Shown: in pieces, positions 31,256 through 42,258 of the stretch
Layout of the letters: each line of letters opens with the position of its first letter
Position numbering within the stretch: position 1 is the stretch's first letter
NCBI GenBank assembly: GCA_021907015.1
Contig: CP091064.1
Coordinates: 4,030,001-4,094,000, forward strand
Reading direction: 5' to 3'
DNA length: 64,000 nucleotides
Source: Pectobacterium sp. PL152
GTDB lineage: Bacteria; Pseudomonadota; Gammaproteobacteria; Enterobacterales; Enterobacteriaceae
Notes under the pieces: model-generated
The model's input: only the letters and a program-made list of their open reading frames with translations
Told to the model about the DNA's origin: nothing
Database searches by the model: none
Made by a program: the position numbers and the translations under genes

Positions 31256-32425
31256 GTGAAAGGAAATATAAAAGCGCTGATGCTGGCATTATCTGTATTT
31301 ACCTGCGCTGCCAGCGCGCAGTCTATTAATATTGAAGTGCTGAGTGCGACGGTTAAAGATAAAAAGATTGATGATGCGGCGGTGATTCTACAGAAGAACG
31401 GCGCGCAGTCAGTAACCGCTCGCTCTGATGCCGCTGGCCGCGTGGCGCTTAATGCACCGTTTGCGGTGGATCAGGACAGTCTGCTGATCATTAAAAAAGA
31501 AGGCTATTCCGATCTGGTAGTGAAGTGTCCGTGTGATGGAATGACTTATGCTATTAGTCCAGTAATGAAAAATCTGGATGGTATGAGAATTGTATTAACC
31601 TGGGGTGAAAGGCCTTTCGATTTAGATTCTCATCTTATTTATCCGGATAATCATATTTATTTCCAACATAAGAAAGGACGTGATGCCAATCTTGATGTTG
31701 ATGATACCGATAGCTTTGGGCCGGAAACCATCACTATTGATAAAAAGCGTTTAGGTGAAAGTTATATTTATGCTGTTCATGATTATACGAACGGTGATAA
31801 AAATAATTCACCAGCACTTTCCGCAAGTAGTGCAAAAGTATTTGTCTATGTAGGGAGTTCATTAGTGCGGACGTATTCCGTACCACTGAATAAGACAGGG
31901 AATATCTGGACGGTTTTCCGTCTTAACCCTAACGGTGATTTTGAGGATATCAATGCTGTTGGCGAAGCCGATTTCTCAAAAGCGAAGGATGGTAATGCGT
32001 TGCCAATGGTGCTTAACCCGGCGCAGACAGCCACTTCAGTTACCGGAAATACCGCACTGGCAAAAACGCTCAACCGTGACGGCGAGGCTGCTTATGGACG
32101 CGGTGAACTGGAACAGGCCACGACACTGTTCCTGGCCGCGATCGAGCAGGACAGCGCATTTGGTCAGGCATACAGCAATCTGGGTTTGGCTTATCAAAAG
32201 CGGGGTAACATTGCCGAAGCTATTTGGGCTAACCGTAAAGCGATTGCGCTGGCAAACGGTAGCAATGCGGCAACCACGCGTGCCAGTTCGTACTACAACA
32301 TCGCAAAAATCTACGAGAATGCGGGTCAGTTCAGTGATGCACTTCAGCATTATGAGCTTGCGAAAAGTGAGAAAAGTAACACAGTTTACGATAAGGCCAT
32401 CGAACGCATGAAAGCGAAGAGGTAA
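31256..32425 (+). CDS. Secreted DUF2135 and TPR-repeat protein, function unknown
   Basis: A 389-aa protein. Residues 1-21 form a Sec signal peptide with an ASA cleavage site. A beta-rich domain (about 22-100; TARSDAAGRVALNAPF) resembles a carboxypeptidase-regulatory or Ig-like fold. Residues about 105-225 match the DUF2135/YfaP-type domain (RIVLTWGERPFDLDSHLIYP, LDVDDTDSFGPETITI), with clustered Asp that may bind a metal. Residues about 265-385 contain tetratricopeptide repeats (AYGRGELEQATTLFLAAIEQ, AYSNLGLAYQKRGNIAEAI). The start is GTG 31256 with AAGGGGA upstream. It stands alone between suc and cyd. Its middle is more AT-rich than its neighbours, which may mean acquisition. Confidence 0.75.
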   Translation: MKGNIKALMLALSVFTCAASAQSINIEVLSATVKDKKIDDAAVILQKNGAQSVTARSDAAGRVALNAPFAVDQDSLLIIKKEGYSDLVVKCPCDGMTYAISPVMKNLDGMRIVLTWGERPFDLDSHLIYPDNHIYFQHKKGRDANLDVDDTDSFGPETITIDKKRLGESYIYAVHDYTNGDKNNSPALSASSAKVFVYVGSSLVRTYSVPLNKTGNIWTVFRLNPNGDFEDINAVGEADFSKAKDGNALPMVLNPAQTATSVTGNTALAKTLNRDGEAAYGRGELEQATTLFLAAIEQDSAFGQAYSNLGLAYQKRGNIAEAIWANRKAIALANGSNAATTRASSYYNIAKIYENAGQFSDALQHYELAKSEKSNTVYDKAIERMKAKR

Positions 32426-32466
32426 ATCACCGCAGTGTGCTTCGTCTCACCTTATCTGTAATCACC

Positions 32467-32492
32467 GCGGAGGCCTCTTGGCCTCCGCTTTT
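32467..32492 (+). terminator. Rho-independent terminator after the DUF2135 gene
   Basis: GCGGAGGCC pairs with GGCCTCCGC around TCTT, followed by TTTT. It lies 42 bp past the stop. Confidence 0.85.
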
Positions 32493-32757
32493 GCATGCAG
32501 CGTGACAAACCGACGGCGCACTGGGGAAGGGCAGGAGTTCACTGCCATTTGATAAGAAATACCGCGTCGTTGTCAGCAATAAAAAATAAAAATCTGACAT
32601 AAAATAGAAGATAAGAAAAGCATGTGAATAATCGATAACTGAAAGTAAAAAATATATTGCTGAATTAATTTTAATTAAACCGAAAAGTCACAATGTATTA
32701 ACAATAGGTGCAATAAAGAAATTAATGCAACGCATCAATCACGAGAAAAGCGCTAAA

Positions 32758-32791
32758 TTGTTTTAGATCAAAAAACGCCTCTGGATATAAT
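32758..32791 (+). promoter_or_regulatory. Putative FNR box and promoter of cydABX
   Basis: TTGTTTTAGATCAA (32758-32771) differs at one core position from the FNR consensus, and TATAAT follows at 32786-32791. An FNR box centred near -33 would block the promoter, consistent with FNR repression of cydAB in E. coli. The leader to the cydA ATG would then be about 350 nt. The remainder of 32493-33147 is AT-rich and probably holds ArcA sites that I cannot place. GGAGCAAGGAG precedes the cydA start. Confidence 0.45.
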
Positions 32792-33147
32792 TTCTGGAAT
32801 AGGCTTAAATTGCGCGAGGTCAATTATCGCCTTTCGTGTCTTTTAGCTGAAAAGTTGATTTGAAGCCAAAAACCTAGTCTGGGTCACGTAAAAACCTATT
32901 TATTGTAGGGGATTACAGGCGTAATATACGGCTACCTCCCTATGGGGTACGCTACTTGTAATACTTGTGATTTATCTTGAACTTGCTGTCGGGGTATGAC
33001 TGCCCTGGTGAACGGTATTTATAGCGTTTGTTACAGCCTGTGTTAAAGCAATTCTTGTTGTGTTCTTTTTGGGTGTAATGGCCGGATGTTTGGCAGCTTG
33101 TCAGCGTTTGCAAGCTAATCCCTTCCTGCGAGGAGCAAGGAGTCAAA

Positions 33148-34716
33148 ATGTTTGATGTAGTCGAACTGTCACGTTTACAGTTTGCCTTAACTGCAATGTA
33201 CCATTTTCTATTCGTACCATTAACGCTGGGGATGGCGTTTTTGCTGGCGATTATGGAAACGGTATATGTGCTGTCTGGCAAACAAATCTATAAAGATATG
33301 ACCAAATTCTGGGGCAAGTTATTCGCTATTAACTTCGCTCTGGGGGTCGCTACCGGATTGACCATGGAGTTTCAATTCGGGACCAACTGGTCATATTTCT
33401 CTCACTACGTCGGGGATATTTTCGGCGCGCCGTTGGCGATTGAAGGCCTGATGGCATTCTTCCTGGAATCGACCTTTGTTGGCTTGTTCTTCTTCGGCTG
33501 GGACCGTTTAGGAAAAGTACAGCATATGGCCGTTACCTGGCTGGTCGCGCTGGGCTCCAACTTCTCCGCACTGTGGATCCTGGTTGCCAATGGCTGGATG
33601 CAGAACCCCATCGCATCGGATTTCAATTTCGAAACCATGCGTATGGAAATGGTGAGCTTCGCCGATCTGGTGCTGAACCCGGTTGCTCAGGTGAAATTCG
33701 TTCACACGGTGGCTGCAGGTTACTGTACGGGCGCGATGTTCATTCTGGGTATCAGTTCTTACTATCTGCTGAAAGGCCGTGATATTGCGTTTGCCAAGCG
33801 TTCATTCGCTATCGCAGCAAGCTTCGGTCTGGCTTCTGTTCTGTCCGTTATCGTTCTGGGTGATGAATCCGGTTATGAAATGGGTGACGTGCAGAAAACC
33901 AAGCTGGCAGCGATTGAAGCCGAATGGGAAACCCAGCCGGCTCCGGCATCCTTTACGCTGATTGGCATCCCGAACCAGGATACGATGGAAAATAACTATG
34001 CCATCAAAATCCCTTATGCTCTGGGACTCATTGCCACACGTTCTACTGACAAAGAAGTCACGGGTCTGAAAGAACTGATGGCGATGCATGAAGTGCGTAT
34101 TCGCAATGGTATGAAAGCTTACCAGTTGCTGGAAGAACTACGCGCGGGTAATACCGATCCAGCAGTAAAAGAAGCATTCGATCAGTCTAAGCAGGATCTG
34201 GGCTATGGTCTGCTGCTGAAACGCTATACTCCGAAAGTCTCTGACGCGACAGAAACGCAGATTAAACAAGCGGTTAAGGATTCTATCCCACGCGTTGCGC
34301 CGCTGTACTTCTCTTTCCGTATCATGGTGGGCTGCGGCATTCTGATGCTGCTGATCATCGGCCTGTCTTTCTGGACCGTTCTGCGTGACAAAATTGGTCA
34401 GAAACGCTGGCTGCACCGCGTTGCACTGTATGGTATTCCGCTGCCGTGGATCGCTATTGAAGCAGGCTGGTTTGTGGCTGAATACGGCCGTCAACCGTGG
34501 GCCATCGGTGAAATTCTGCCAACGGCTGTCGCTACATCATCGCTGACAGCAGGAGACATTCTGTTCTCAATGGCGCTGATCTGTGGTCTGTATACGCTCT
34601 TCCTGGTTGCAGAAATGTATCTGATGTTCAAATACGCACGTCTGGGGCCGAGCAGCCTGAGAACAGGGCGCTACCATTTTGAACAACCTATAGCGGCTGC
34701 GCAGGAAGCACGGTAA
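33148..34716 (+). CDS. cydA: Cytochrome bd-I ubiquinol oxidase subunit I
   Basis: A 522-aa membrane protein (E. coli 522) carrying hemes b558, b595 and d; it reduces oxygen with high affinity at low oxygen. The heme-d/b595 ligand His19 is in [17 protein letters not shown]; the second axial His is in [34 protein letters not shown] is the conserved periplasmic segment after the heme b558 region. The long Q-loop insertion typical of proteobacterial enzymes is present between about residues 250 and 380. It is followed after 13 bp by cydB. Confidence 0.98.
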   Translation: MFDVVELSRLQFALTAMYHFLFVPLTLGMAFLLAIMETVYVLSGKQIYKDMTKFWGKLFAINFALGVATGLTMEFQFGTNWSYFSHYVGDIFGAPLAIEGLMAFFLESTFVGLFFFGWDRLGKVQHMAVTWLVALGSNFSALWILVANGWMQNPIASDFNFETMRMEMVSFADLVLNPVAQVKFVHTVAAGYCTGAMFILGISSYYLLKGRDIAFAKRSFAIAASFGLASVLSVIVLGDESGYEMGDVQKTKLAAIEAEWETQPAPASFTLIGIPNQDTMENNYAIKIPYALGLIATRSTDKEVTGLKELMAMHEVRIRNGMKAYQLLEELRAGNTDPAVKEAFDQSKQDLGYGLLLKRYTPKVSDATETQIKQAVKDSIPRVAPLYFSFRIMVGCGILMLLIIGLSFWTVLRDKIGQKRWLHRVALYGIPLPWIAIEAGWFVAEYGRQPWAIGEILPTAVATSSLTAGDILFSMALICGLYTLFLVAEMYLMFKYARLGPSSLRTGRYHFEQPIAAAQEAR

Positions 34717-34729
34717 ACAGGAGTCCACT

Positions 34730-35869
34730 ATGTTTGAATATGAAGTCTTACGTTTTATCTGGTGGCTGTTGATCGGTATTTTGCTGATTGGCTTCGCTAT
34801 CACTGATGGTTTTGATATGGGCGTGGGCATTCTGGTGCGTCTGATGGGACGTGGCGATACCGAACGTCGTGTCATGATTAACAGCATTGCGCCACACTGG
34901 GACGGTAACCAGGTCTGGTTGATCACCGCAGGTGGCGCGCTGTTTGCTGCCTGGCCGATGGTCTACGCCGCTGCGTTCTCCGGTTTCTACATTGCCATGA
35001 TTCTGGTGCTGGCCTCATTGTTCTTCCGTCCTGTCGGCTTCGATTACCGTTCAAAAATCGAAGACCCTCGCTGGCGTGGCATGTGGGACTGGGGCATCTT
35101 CATCGGTAGCTTTGTTCCGCCGGTTGTTATTGGCGTTGCGTTTGGCAACCTGTTGCAGGGTGTGCCGTTCCACGTCGATGAATATCTGCGTCTGTACTAC
35201 ACCGGAAACTTCTTCCAACTGCTGAATCCGTTTGGTCTGTTGGCGGGTGTGGTGAGTCTGACGATGATTCTTGCTCAGGGTGCAACCTACCTGATGATGC
35301 GGACTACGGGCGATCTGCACGTGCGTTCCAAATCTGCCGCGCAGATTTCCGCTCTGGTGATGATGGTGACATTTGCTCTGGCTGGCGTATGGGTTGTTTA
35401 CGGTATTGATGGTTACGTCGTGACGTCTGCGATTAACACCGCCGCTGAATCTAACCCACTGCGTAAAGAAGTCGTTCATCAGGCGGGTGCCTGGCTGATC
35501 AACTTCAATAATCATCCGATCTTGTGGGCGATTCCTGCTCTGGGCGTAGTATTGCCTGTGCTGACTACCCTTATGGCGCGCGCAGAAAAAGGTGCATGGG
35601 CATTCCTGTTCTCTTCTCTGACGATTGCTTGTGTGATTCTGACTGCAGGGATCGCCATGTTCCCGTTCATCATGCCGTCAGTGACCGTGCCTAACGTCAG
35701 CTTGACGATATGGGATGCGACGTCGAGCCTGCTGACGCTGAAAGTGATGACCGTGGTTGCGATTATTTTCGTTCCTATCGTGCTTTCTTATACCGCATGG
35801 TGTTACTACAAGATGTTCGGTCGCATTACCAAAGAGCAGATTGAGCAAAACACTCACTCTATGTACTAA
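34730..35869 (+). CDS. cydB: Cytochrome bd-I ubiquinol oxidase subunit II
   Basis: A 379-aa polytopic membrane protein, equal in length to E. coli CydB, that stabilises the heme centres of CydA and forms the proton and oxygen channel. Conserved segments are GFAITDGFDMGVGILVRL, NSIAPHWDGNQVWLITAGGA and the C-terminal YTAWCYYKMFGRI. It is followed after 16 bp by the small subunit cydX. No lesion is seen. Confidence 0.97.
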   Translation: MFEYEVLRFIWWLLIGILLIGFAITDGFDMGVGILVRLMGRGDTERRVMINSIAPHWDGNQVWLITAGGALFAAWPMVYAAAFSGFYIAMILVLASLFFRPVGFDYRSKIEDPRWRGMWDWGIFIGSFVPPVVIGVAFGNLLQGVPFHVDEYLRLYYTGNFFQLLNPFGLLAGVVSLTMILAQGATYLMMRTTGDLHVRSKSAAQISALVMMVTFALAGVWVVYGIDGYVVTSAINTAAESNPLRKEVVHQAGAWLINFNNHPILWAIPALGVVLPVLTTLMARAEKGAWAFLFSSLTIACVILTAGIAMFPFIMPSVTVPNVSLTIWDATSSLLTLKVMTVVAIIFVPIVLSYTAWCYYKMFGRITKEQIEQNTHSMY

Positions 35870-35885
35870 GTAAGGAGCTTAATTT

Positions 35886-36002
35886 ATGTGGTATTTTGCC
35901 TGGATACTCGGAACGCTTCTTGCTTGCTCACTGGGGATTATTACGGCCCTGGCGCTTGAGCAGAGTGAGGCAAGCAAAGCGGCTGAAGAAGATAAGCAAT
36001 GA
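35886..36002 (+). CDS. cydX: CydX, small subunit of cytochrome bd-I
   Basis: A 38-aa single-helix protein (MWYFAWILGTLLACSLGIIT, then a charged tail ending EEDKQ). The family signature WYFAWILG and the position directly after cydB identify CydX (37 aa in E. coli), needed for stable heme insertion and full oxidase activity. AAGGAG lies nine bases before the ATG. The TGA overlaps the ybgE ATG (ATGA). Confidence 0.95.
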   Translation: MWYFAWILGTLLACSLGIITALALEQSEASKAAEEDKQ

Positions 36003-36292
36003 GTGATCTGGTCGATAAACTCTATCGCCTGATGGATAAGAGCCCGATAAGGGCTCTTTCCCTTATCATGGCGTTGCTGCTGGCGGGCTGTGTATTCTGG
36101 GATCCGACGCGCTTCGCGGCGCGCACCAGTGAACTCGCGGTTTGGCAGGGGCTGCTGCTGATTTGGGCCGTTTGCGCTGGCGTTGTTCACGGCGTTGGTT
36201 TTCGTCCGCACCGCCTGCTCTGGCGCGCGTTTTTCGCACCACTTCCCGCCTTTGTGATCCTGTGCGCAGGATTGTACTATTTCTTCGGTTAA
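35999..36292 (+). CDS. ybgE: YbgE, cyd operon membrane protein
   Basis: A 97-aa protein with three hydrophobic segments (about residues 20-37, 48-66 and 78-95), matching E. coli YbgE (97 aa) in length and position. It is the last gene of cydABX-ybgE and overlaps cydX by four bases. Its function is not established; it is co-expressed with cytochrome bd in many proteobacteria. Confidence 0.93.
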   Translation: MSDLVDKLYRLMDKSPIRALSLIMALLLAGCVFWDPTRFAARTSELAVWQGLLLIWAVCAGVVHGVGFRPHRLLWRAFFAPLPAFVILCAGLYYFFG

Positions 36293-36314
36293 AATAGTCT
36301 CCTATTCCATTTAG

Positions 36315-36349
36315 TTATGGGTTGCTTGCAGCCCATAATTATTTTCTTT
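36315..36349 (+). terminator. Terminator of the cyd operon
   Basis: TTATGGGTTG pairs with CAGCCCATAA (one G.T wobble) around a CTTG loop, followed by the T-rich TTATTTTCTTT. It lies 22 bp after ybgE and before the ybgC-tol-pal operon. Confidence 0.75.
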
Positions 36350-36425
36350 CCGCTGTCACAATCCATTCCAAACCTCATTTCTCTTGCGTATAGTAGCGAG
36401 GTTTAATGCATTACCGGGATGTAGA

Positions 36426-37513
<1,088 letters not shown>

Positions 37514-37525
37514 TCAGGGGGGATC

Positions 37526-37951
37526 ATGGCACGAGTACGCAGAGGCCGTCGTGAGCTGAAATCCGAGATCAACATTGTTCCGCTACTGGACGTACTGTTA
37601 GTGCTGTTGCTGATTTTTATGGCGACTGCGCCGATTATTACGCAGAGCGTCGAGGTGGATCTGCCTGATGCGACCGACTCAAAAACGGTCTCCAGCAACG
37701 ACAATCCGCCTGTGATCGTAGAGGTTTCAGGTATAGGGCAATATAGTCTGGTTGTTGAGCAAAACCGTATGGAGCAACTCCCGGCAGAGCAGGTGGTTGC
37801 CGAAGCGCAATCGCGGCTGGCAACCAACCCTAAGACGGTCTTTTTGATTGGTGGCGCGAAAGATGTTCCTTATGATGAGATCATTAAAGCGTTGAATTTG
37901 TTGCATCAGGCTGGCGTAAAATCCGTTGGTTTGATGACACAACCGATTTAA
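37526..37951 (+). CDS. tolR: Tol-Pal system protein TolR
   Basis: A 141-aa ExbD/TolR-family protein (E. coli 142 aa) with one membrane helix (VPLLDVLLVLLLIFMATAPI) holding the proton-relay Asp, and a periplasmic domain ending KSVGLMTQPI that dimerises and contacts peptidoglycan. It follows tolQ by 12 bp after GGGGG. No lesion. Confidence 0.97.
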   Translation: MARVRRGRRELKSEINIVPLLDVLLVLLLIFMATAPIITQSVEVDLPDATDSKTVSSNDNPPVIVEVSGIGQYSLVVEQNRMEQLPAEQVVAEAQSRLATNPKTVFLIGGAKDVPYDEIIKALNLLHQAGVKSVGLMTQPI

Positions 37952-38015
37952 ATGAGCACATCACGGTAATGATCGTTAAGCCTATTTCTGGCAACACTGT
38001 TTTTGGGAATCGCTT

Positions 38016-39203
38016 GTGTTAAAGGCAAACGAACAAAACGATAAGCTGAAACGCGCCGTTATTATCTCGGCTGTTTTGCACGTCATACTGATTGCTTTGC
38101 TGCTTTGGAGTTCGTCGACGCAAACGATGGATGCCAGCGGGGGCGGCGGAGGCTCGTCAATTGATGCTGTGATGGTCGATCCGAGCGCAGTGGTGGAGCA
38201 GTATAACCGCCAGCAGCAGCAACAGACCGATGCGAAACGTTCTGAACAGCAGCGTCAAAAGCAGGCTGAACGGCAGGCCGAAGAGCTTCAGCAGAAGCAA
38301 GCCGCTGAGCAACAGCGGCTGAAAGAGCTGGAAAAAGAGCGTCTGCAAGCGCAGGAAGAGGCGAAAAAGCAGGCTCAGGAACAGGCAGATCAGCGTAAGC
38401 AGGCTGAAGCGGCGGCTCAGCAGGCAAAAGAACAGCAGAAGCAAGCCGAAGCTGCCGCTGCAAAAGCGAAGGCTGAAGCTGAACAGCAGGCGAAAGCCGC
38501 AGCAGACGCTAAAAAGAAAGCGGAAGACGAAGTGAAGAAACAGGCGGCTGCAGCCGCTGCTGCTAAGAAGCAGGCGGAAGAAGAGGCTAAAGAAAAAGCC
38601 GCTGAAGCTGCTAAGCAGAAGGCGGCAGAAACCGCGAAAGCGGAAGCAGCAAAGGCTGCCGCAGAGGCAGCAAAAGAAGCTGAACAGGCTAAACAAAAAG
38701 CAGCAGCCGAGGCCGCTAAGCAAAAAGCCGATGCTGAAGCAGCAAAAAAAGCAGAGGCAGCCGCAGCGGCTAAGAAAGCCGCTGATGAGAAAAAGAAAGC
38801 AGCAGCAGAAGCGGCTAAGCAGGAAAGTGCCGTTGATGATTTGCTGGGCGGTTTGGCTTCATCGAAAAATGCGCCGAAGTCTGGTGGCGGCGCGCCTGCG
38901 GGCGCAGGCAGCAATAAGAAAAGCGGTGCATCAGGTGCGGCGCTTGATAGTTATGGTGGTCAGGTGCGTTCAGCCATTCAGAGCAAGTTTTATGACTGGC
39001 AACTCTACAAAGGGCGCACCTGTACATTACGGATTAAACTGGCGCCAGATGGCTTGCTGATTGACGTCACTGCTGAAGGCGGCGATCCGGCATTGTGCCA
39101 GGCGGCTATTGCGGCTGCCAAACAGGCCAAAATACCGAAGCCACCGAGCACAGAGGTTTATGAGGCTTTCAAAAATGCGCCAATAGACTTTAAACCGCAG
39201 TAA
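38016..39203 (+). CDS. tolA: Tol-Pal system protein TolA
   Basis: A 395-aa inner-membrane-anchored protein (E. coli 421 aa). Domain I is a single helix with the SHLS-type region (RAVIISAVLHVILIALLLW); domain II (about residues 60-285) is a long Ala/Lys/Glu/Gln-rich helical rod of imperfect repeats; domain III (about 310-395; GGQVRSAIQSKFYDW, CTLRIKLAPDGLL) contacts TolB, Pal and colicins. The rod is shorter than in E. coli, a region that varies in length between species. The start is GTG 38016. Its low complexity creates long spurious frames on the opposite strand. Confidence 0.96.
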   Translation: MLKANEQNDKLKRAVIISAVLHVILIALLLWSSSTQTMDASGGGGGSSIDAVMVDPSAVVEQYNRQQQQQTDAKRSEQQRQKQAERQAEELQQKQAAEQQRLKELEKERLQAQEEAKKQAQEQADQRKQAEAAAQQAKEQQKQAEAAAAKAKAEAEQQAKAAADAKKKAEDEVKKQAAAAAAAKKQAEEEAKEKAAEAAKQKAAETAKAEAAKAAAEAAKEAEQAKQKAAAEAAKQKADAEAAKKAEAAAAAKKAADEKKKAAAEAAKQESAVDDLLGGLASSKNAPKSGGGAPAGAGSNKKSGASGAALDSYGGQVRSAIQSKFYDWQLYKGRTCTLRIKLAPDGLLIDVTAEGGDPALCQAAIAAAKQAKIPKPPSTEVYEAFKNAPIDFKPQ

Positions 39204-39341
39204 CCGGGCTGTTTACCCAATAGATTTAAGATTATTACGATGGTAAATAAACCAGGTTATGTTGTTTTGTTGACATTGGTTTGTTTTTGTTAAAATTCTG
39301 CTAATTTATCGTAGACTTCGCGTCTGGATAAGGGAGATGAG

Positions 39342-40634
39342 ATGAAGCATGTACTGAAAGTTGCAGTAAGCTTTTTAATGCTGTGGGCAGCGGCGCTGCA
39401 CGCGGAAGTACGTATAGAGATTACCCAAGGGGTAGACTCTGCGCGCCCTATTGGTGTAGTCCCGTTCAAATGGGCGGGGCCGGGCGCTGCGCCTGAAGAC
39501 GTAGGCGGCATCGTGGGTGCTGATTTACGTAACAGCGGTAAATTTAATCCGATCGATGCAAACCGCATGCCGCAGCAGCCTGCGACGGCATCTGAAGTCA
39601 CGCCTGCTGCATGGACAGCACTGGGTATTGATGCGGTTGTGGTTGGCCAGGTTCAACCGAGCGCCGATGGCAGCTATCTGGTTTCCTACCAGCTCGTCGA
39701 TACCTCGGGTAACCCTGGTAACGTTCTGGCTCAGAACCAGTTCAAAGTCACCAAGCAATGGTTGCGTTATGCTGCGCACACGGCCAGTGATGAAGTGTTT
39801 GAGAAGCTGAGCGGCATCAAAGGGGCATTCCGTACCCGTATCGCTTACGTTGTTCAGACCAACGGCGGTCAGTTCCCTTATGAACTGCGCGTTGCGGACT
39901 ATGACGGTTACAACCAGTTTGTTGTTCACCGTTCACCACAGCCGCTGATGTCTCCGGCCTGGTCTGCTGACGGTAGCAAACTCGCTTATGTCACGTTTGA
40001 AAGTGGCCGCTCTGCGCTGGTTATCCAGACGCTGGCAAATGGTGCAATCCGTCAGGTTGCTTCCTTCCCACGTCATAACGGTGCGCCTTCTTTCTCTCCT
40101 GATGGCAGCAAACTGGCATTCGCGCTCTCCAAGAGCGGTAGCCTGAACCTGTATGTAATGAATCTGGGATCTGGGCAAATCAGCCAGGTGACGGATGGCC
40201 GTAGCAATAATACGGAGCCAACGTGGTTCCCTGACAGCCAGACCTTGGCCTATACTTCAGACCAGGCTGGTCGTCCTCAGGTTTACAAAGTTAATGCTAA
40301 CGGCGGTGCACCACAGCGTCTGACCTGGGAAGGTGCCCAGAATCAGGATGCTGACGTGAGCGCCGACGGGAAATTTTTGGTAACGGTTGGCTCTAATGGT
40401 GGAGCTCAGCATATTTCCAAACTGGATCTGGTAACGGGTGCCGTACAAGTATTAACGGACACGTTCCTGGACGAAACGCCAAGTATCGCACCGAATGGCA
40501 CGATGGTGATCTACAGCTCTAAACAAGGGCTGGGGTCAGTGCTACAGCTGGTTTCGACAGATGGGCGTTTCAAAGCGCGTCTTCCGGCTACTGATGGACA
40601 GGTTAAATTCCCTGCCTGGTCGCCGTATCTATAA
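39342..40634 (+). CDS. tolB: Tol-Pal system protein TolB
   Basis: A 430-aa periplasmic protein, equal in length to E. coli TolB. Residues 1-21 are a signal peptide cleaved after AALHA. An N-terminal D1 domain ([20 protein letters not shown]) is followed by a six-bladed beta-propeller with repeated SPDGSKLAF and [11 protein letters not shown] blades. TolB exchanges between TolA and Pal to control outer-membrane invagination. GGGAGATGAG precedes the ATG. Confidence 0.98.
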   Translation: MKHVLKVAVSFLMLWAAALHAEVRIEITQGVDSARPIGVVPFKWAGPGAAPEDVGGIVGADLRNSGKFNPIDANRMPQQPATASEVTPAAWTALGIDAVVVGQVQPSADGSYLVSYQLVDTSGNPGNVLAQNQFKVTKQWLRYAAHTASDEVFEKLSGIKGAFRTRIAYVVQTNGGQFPYELRVADYDGYNQFVVHRSPQPLMSPAWSADGSKLAYVTFESGRSALVIQTLANGAIRQVASFPRHNGAPSFSPDGSKLAFALSKSGSLNLYVMNLGSGQISQVTDGRSNNTEPTWFPDSQTLAYTSDQAGRPQVYKVNANGGAPQRLTWEGAQNQDADVSADGKFLVTVGSNGGAQHISKLDLVTGAVQVLTDTFLDETPSIAPNGTMVIYSSKQGLGSVLQLVSTDGRFKARLPATDGQVKFPAWSPYL

Positions 40635-40674
40635 GTACAGATATGTACAATAAACTCGTCAAAGGACATAAGAA

Positions 40675-41184
40675 ATGCAATTCAATAAAGTGCTGAAAGG
40701 CCTGATGTTGGCTCTGCCGGTACTGGCAGTGGCCGCTTGTAGCTCCAACAAGAATGCGGACAATGACCAATCTTCCATGGGTGCTGGTAACAACGGCATG
40801 ATGGACGGCGGCAACATGTCTTCTTCTGAGCAAGCTCGTTTGCAGATGCAAGAATTACAGCGCAACAACATCGTTTACTTCGGTCTGGACAAGTACGATG
40901 TGAGCTCTGAATTCGCTCAGATGCTGGACGCCCACGCTGCATTCCTGCGTAGCAACCCGTCTTACAAAGTGACTATCGAAGGTCACGCGGACGAACGCGG
41001 TACGCCAGAATACAACATCGCTCTGGGTGAGCGTCGTGCCAATGCGGTACAAATGTACCTGCAGGGTAAAGGCGTTTCTTCCGATCAGATCTCTATCGTT
41101 TCTTACGGTAAAGAGAAACCAGCTGTTCTCGGTCATGACGAAGCGGCATATGCCAAAAACCGTCGTGCCGTTCTGGTATATTAA
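40675..41184 (+). CDS. pal: Peptidoglycan-associated lipoprotein Pal
   Basis: A 169-aa outer-membrane lipoprotein (E. coli 173 aa). The lipobox LAVAAC marks the acylated Cys22. After a flexible, Met/Asn/Gly-rich linker comes an OmpA-like domain ([40 protein letters not shown]) whose Asp and Arg bind the diaminopimelate of peptidoglycan. It follows tolB by 40 bp and precedes cpoB by nine. Confidence 0.98.
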   Translation: MQFNKVLKGLMLALPVLAVAACSSNKNADNDQSSMGAGNNGMMDGGNMSSSEQARLQMQELQRNNIVYFGLDKYDVSSEFAQMLDAHAAFLRSNPSYKVTIEGHADERGTPEYNIALGERRANAVQMYLQGKGVSSDQISIVSYGKEKPAVLGHDEAAYAKNRRAVLVY

Positions 41185-41193
41185 GAGAATCGC

Positions 41194-41970
41194 ATGAGCA
41201 GTAACTTCAGACGTCACTTGTTGGGTCTGTCGTTACTGGTTGGCGTAGCGGTCCCATGGGCCGCTACTGCCCAAGCGCCAATCAGTAATGTCGGCTCAGG
41301 CTCGGTCGAAGACCGTGTCACTCAATTGGAGCGTATTTCTAACGCTCACAGTCAGCTTTTAACCCAACTTCAGCAACAGATCTCTGATAATCAGCGTGAT
41401 ATTGATAGCCTCCGTGGGCAGATTCAGGAAAGTCAGTATCAGTTGAATCAGGTTGTTGAACGGCAGAAGCAGATCTATCAGCAGATTGATGGATTAAGTT
41501 CGCAATCATCTTCTACACCGACGACAGATGGCACACCTGCCGCTGCTGCGGGTACTGACACCGGTGCGGCCAATACGGCGGCACCGGCCAGTACGGGTGA
41601 TGCGAATACTGATTACAATGCTGCTGTCGCGCTCGTACTGGAGAAAAAACAGTACGATCAGGCGATCAGCGCATTTCAGGCATTCGTCAAGAAGTACCCC
41701 GATTCAACGTATCAACCTAATGCTAACTATTGGCTTGGTCAGTTGAATTACAACAAGGGGAAAAAGGACGATGCGGCGTACTATTTCGCCAACGTTGTTA
41801 AAAATTATCCCAAGTCACCAAAAAGTTCCGAAGCCTTGCTGAAGGTTGGGGTGATCATGCAGGAAAAAGGTCAGGCGGATAAAGCCAAGGCCGTTTACCA
41901 GCAAGTTGTAAAAATGTACCCCAATACAGAAAGTGCAAAGCAGGCGCAAAAGCGTTTGGCTGGATCGTAA
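41194..41970 (+). CDS. cpoB: Cell division coordinator CpoB
   Basis: A 258-aa periplasmic protein (E. coli YbgF/CpoB 263 aa). A signal peptide is cleaved near ATAQA; residues about 35-105 form a Gln-rich trimerising coiled coil; a Thr/Ala/Gly-rich linker follows; residues about 135-258 hold TPR repeats (YNAAVALVLEKKQYDQAISA, ANYWLGQLNYNKGKKDDAAY). CpoB links PBP1B activity to Tol-Pal constriction. It is the last gene of the operon. Confidence 0.96.
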   Translation: MSSNFRRHLLGLSLLVGVAVPWAATAQAPISNVGSGSVEDRVTQLERISNAHSQLLTQLQQQISDNQRDIDSLRGQIQESQYQLNQVVERQKQIYQQIDGLSSQSSSTPTTDGTPAAAAGTDTGAANTAAPASTGDANTDYNAAVALVLEKKQYDQAISAFQAFVKKYPDSTYQPNANYWLGQLNYNKGKKDDAAYYFANVVKNYPKSPKSSEALLKVGVIMQEKGQADKAKAVYQQVVKMYPNTESAKQAQKRLAGS

Positions 41971-41983
41971 TACCGTATTAATT

Positions 41984-42020
41984 GGCACAAAAATTGCGCA
42001 GCATGAGTGGTTTTTGTGCC
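41984..42020 (+). other. Large hairpin after cpoB
   Basis: GGCACAAAAA (41984-41993) pairs perfectly with TTTTTGTGCC (42011-42020) around a 17-nt loop, 14 bp after the cpoB stop. The arm itself carries the T-run, so it may act as a weak terminator or 3'-end protector. Confidence 0.6.
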
Positions 42021-42067
42021 TAAACGTCTTAAGAGTAAGCAATCAAACAGTTTTTTAAGAAAATAGG

Positions 42068-42095
42068 TTGCGCTGAAAATTTAAATCAGTAATAT
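42068..42095 (+). promoter_or_regulatory. Promoter of the tRNA-Lys genes
   Basis: TTGCGC (42068-42073), a 16-bp spacer, then TAATAT (42090-42095) followed by the GC-rich discriminator GTGCCGCCG, typical of stringently controlled stable-RNA promoters. Transcription would begin about 40-45 bp before the first tRNA. Confidence 0.65.
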
Positions 42096-42145
42096 GTGCC
42101 GCCGTTGCCAAGGCAAACAGCAAAACGCTAAAGCAGCATGAAATT

Positions 42146-42221
42146 GGGTCGTTAGCTCAGTCGGTAGAGCAGTTGACTTTTAATCAATTGGTCGCAGGTT
42201 CGAATCCTGCACGACCCACCA
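42146..42221 (+). tRNA. tRNA-Lys (anticodon UUU)
   Basis: A 76-nt gene with complete cloverleaf: acceptor GGGTCGT/ACGACCC, D arm GCTC/GAGC, anticodon arm GTTGA-CTTTTAA-TCAAT with TTT at 42179-42181, T arm GCAGG-TTCGAAT-CCTGC and encoded CCA. It lies where enterobacteria have the lysT/valT cluster between cpoB and nadA. Confidence 0.99.
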
Positions 42222-42258
42222 ATTTCAAGAGTAATATCAGTACGTAGTTCCGCATTGC

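Noticed and set aside
38083..38914. Long Ala/Ser/Phe/Leu-rich minus-strand frames opposite tolA
   Set aside because: They result from the low-complexity Ala/Lys/Glu rod of tolA read backwards.
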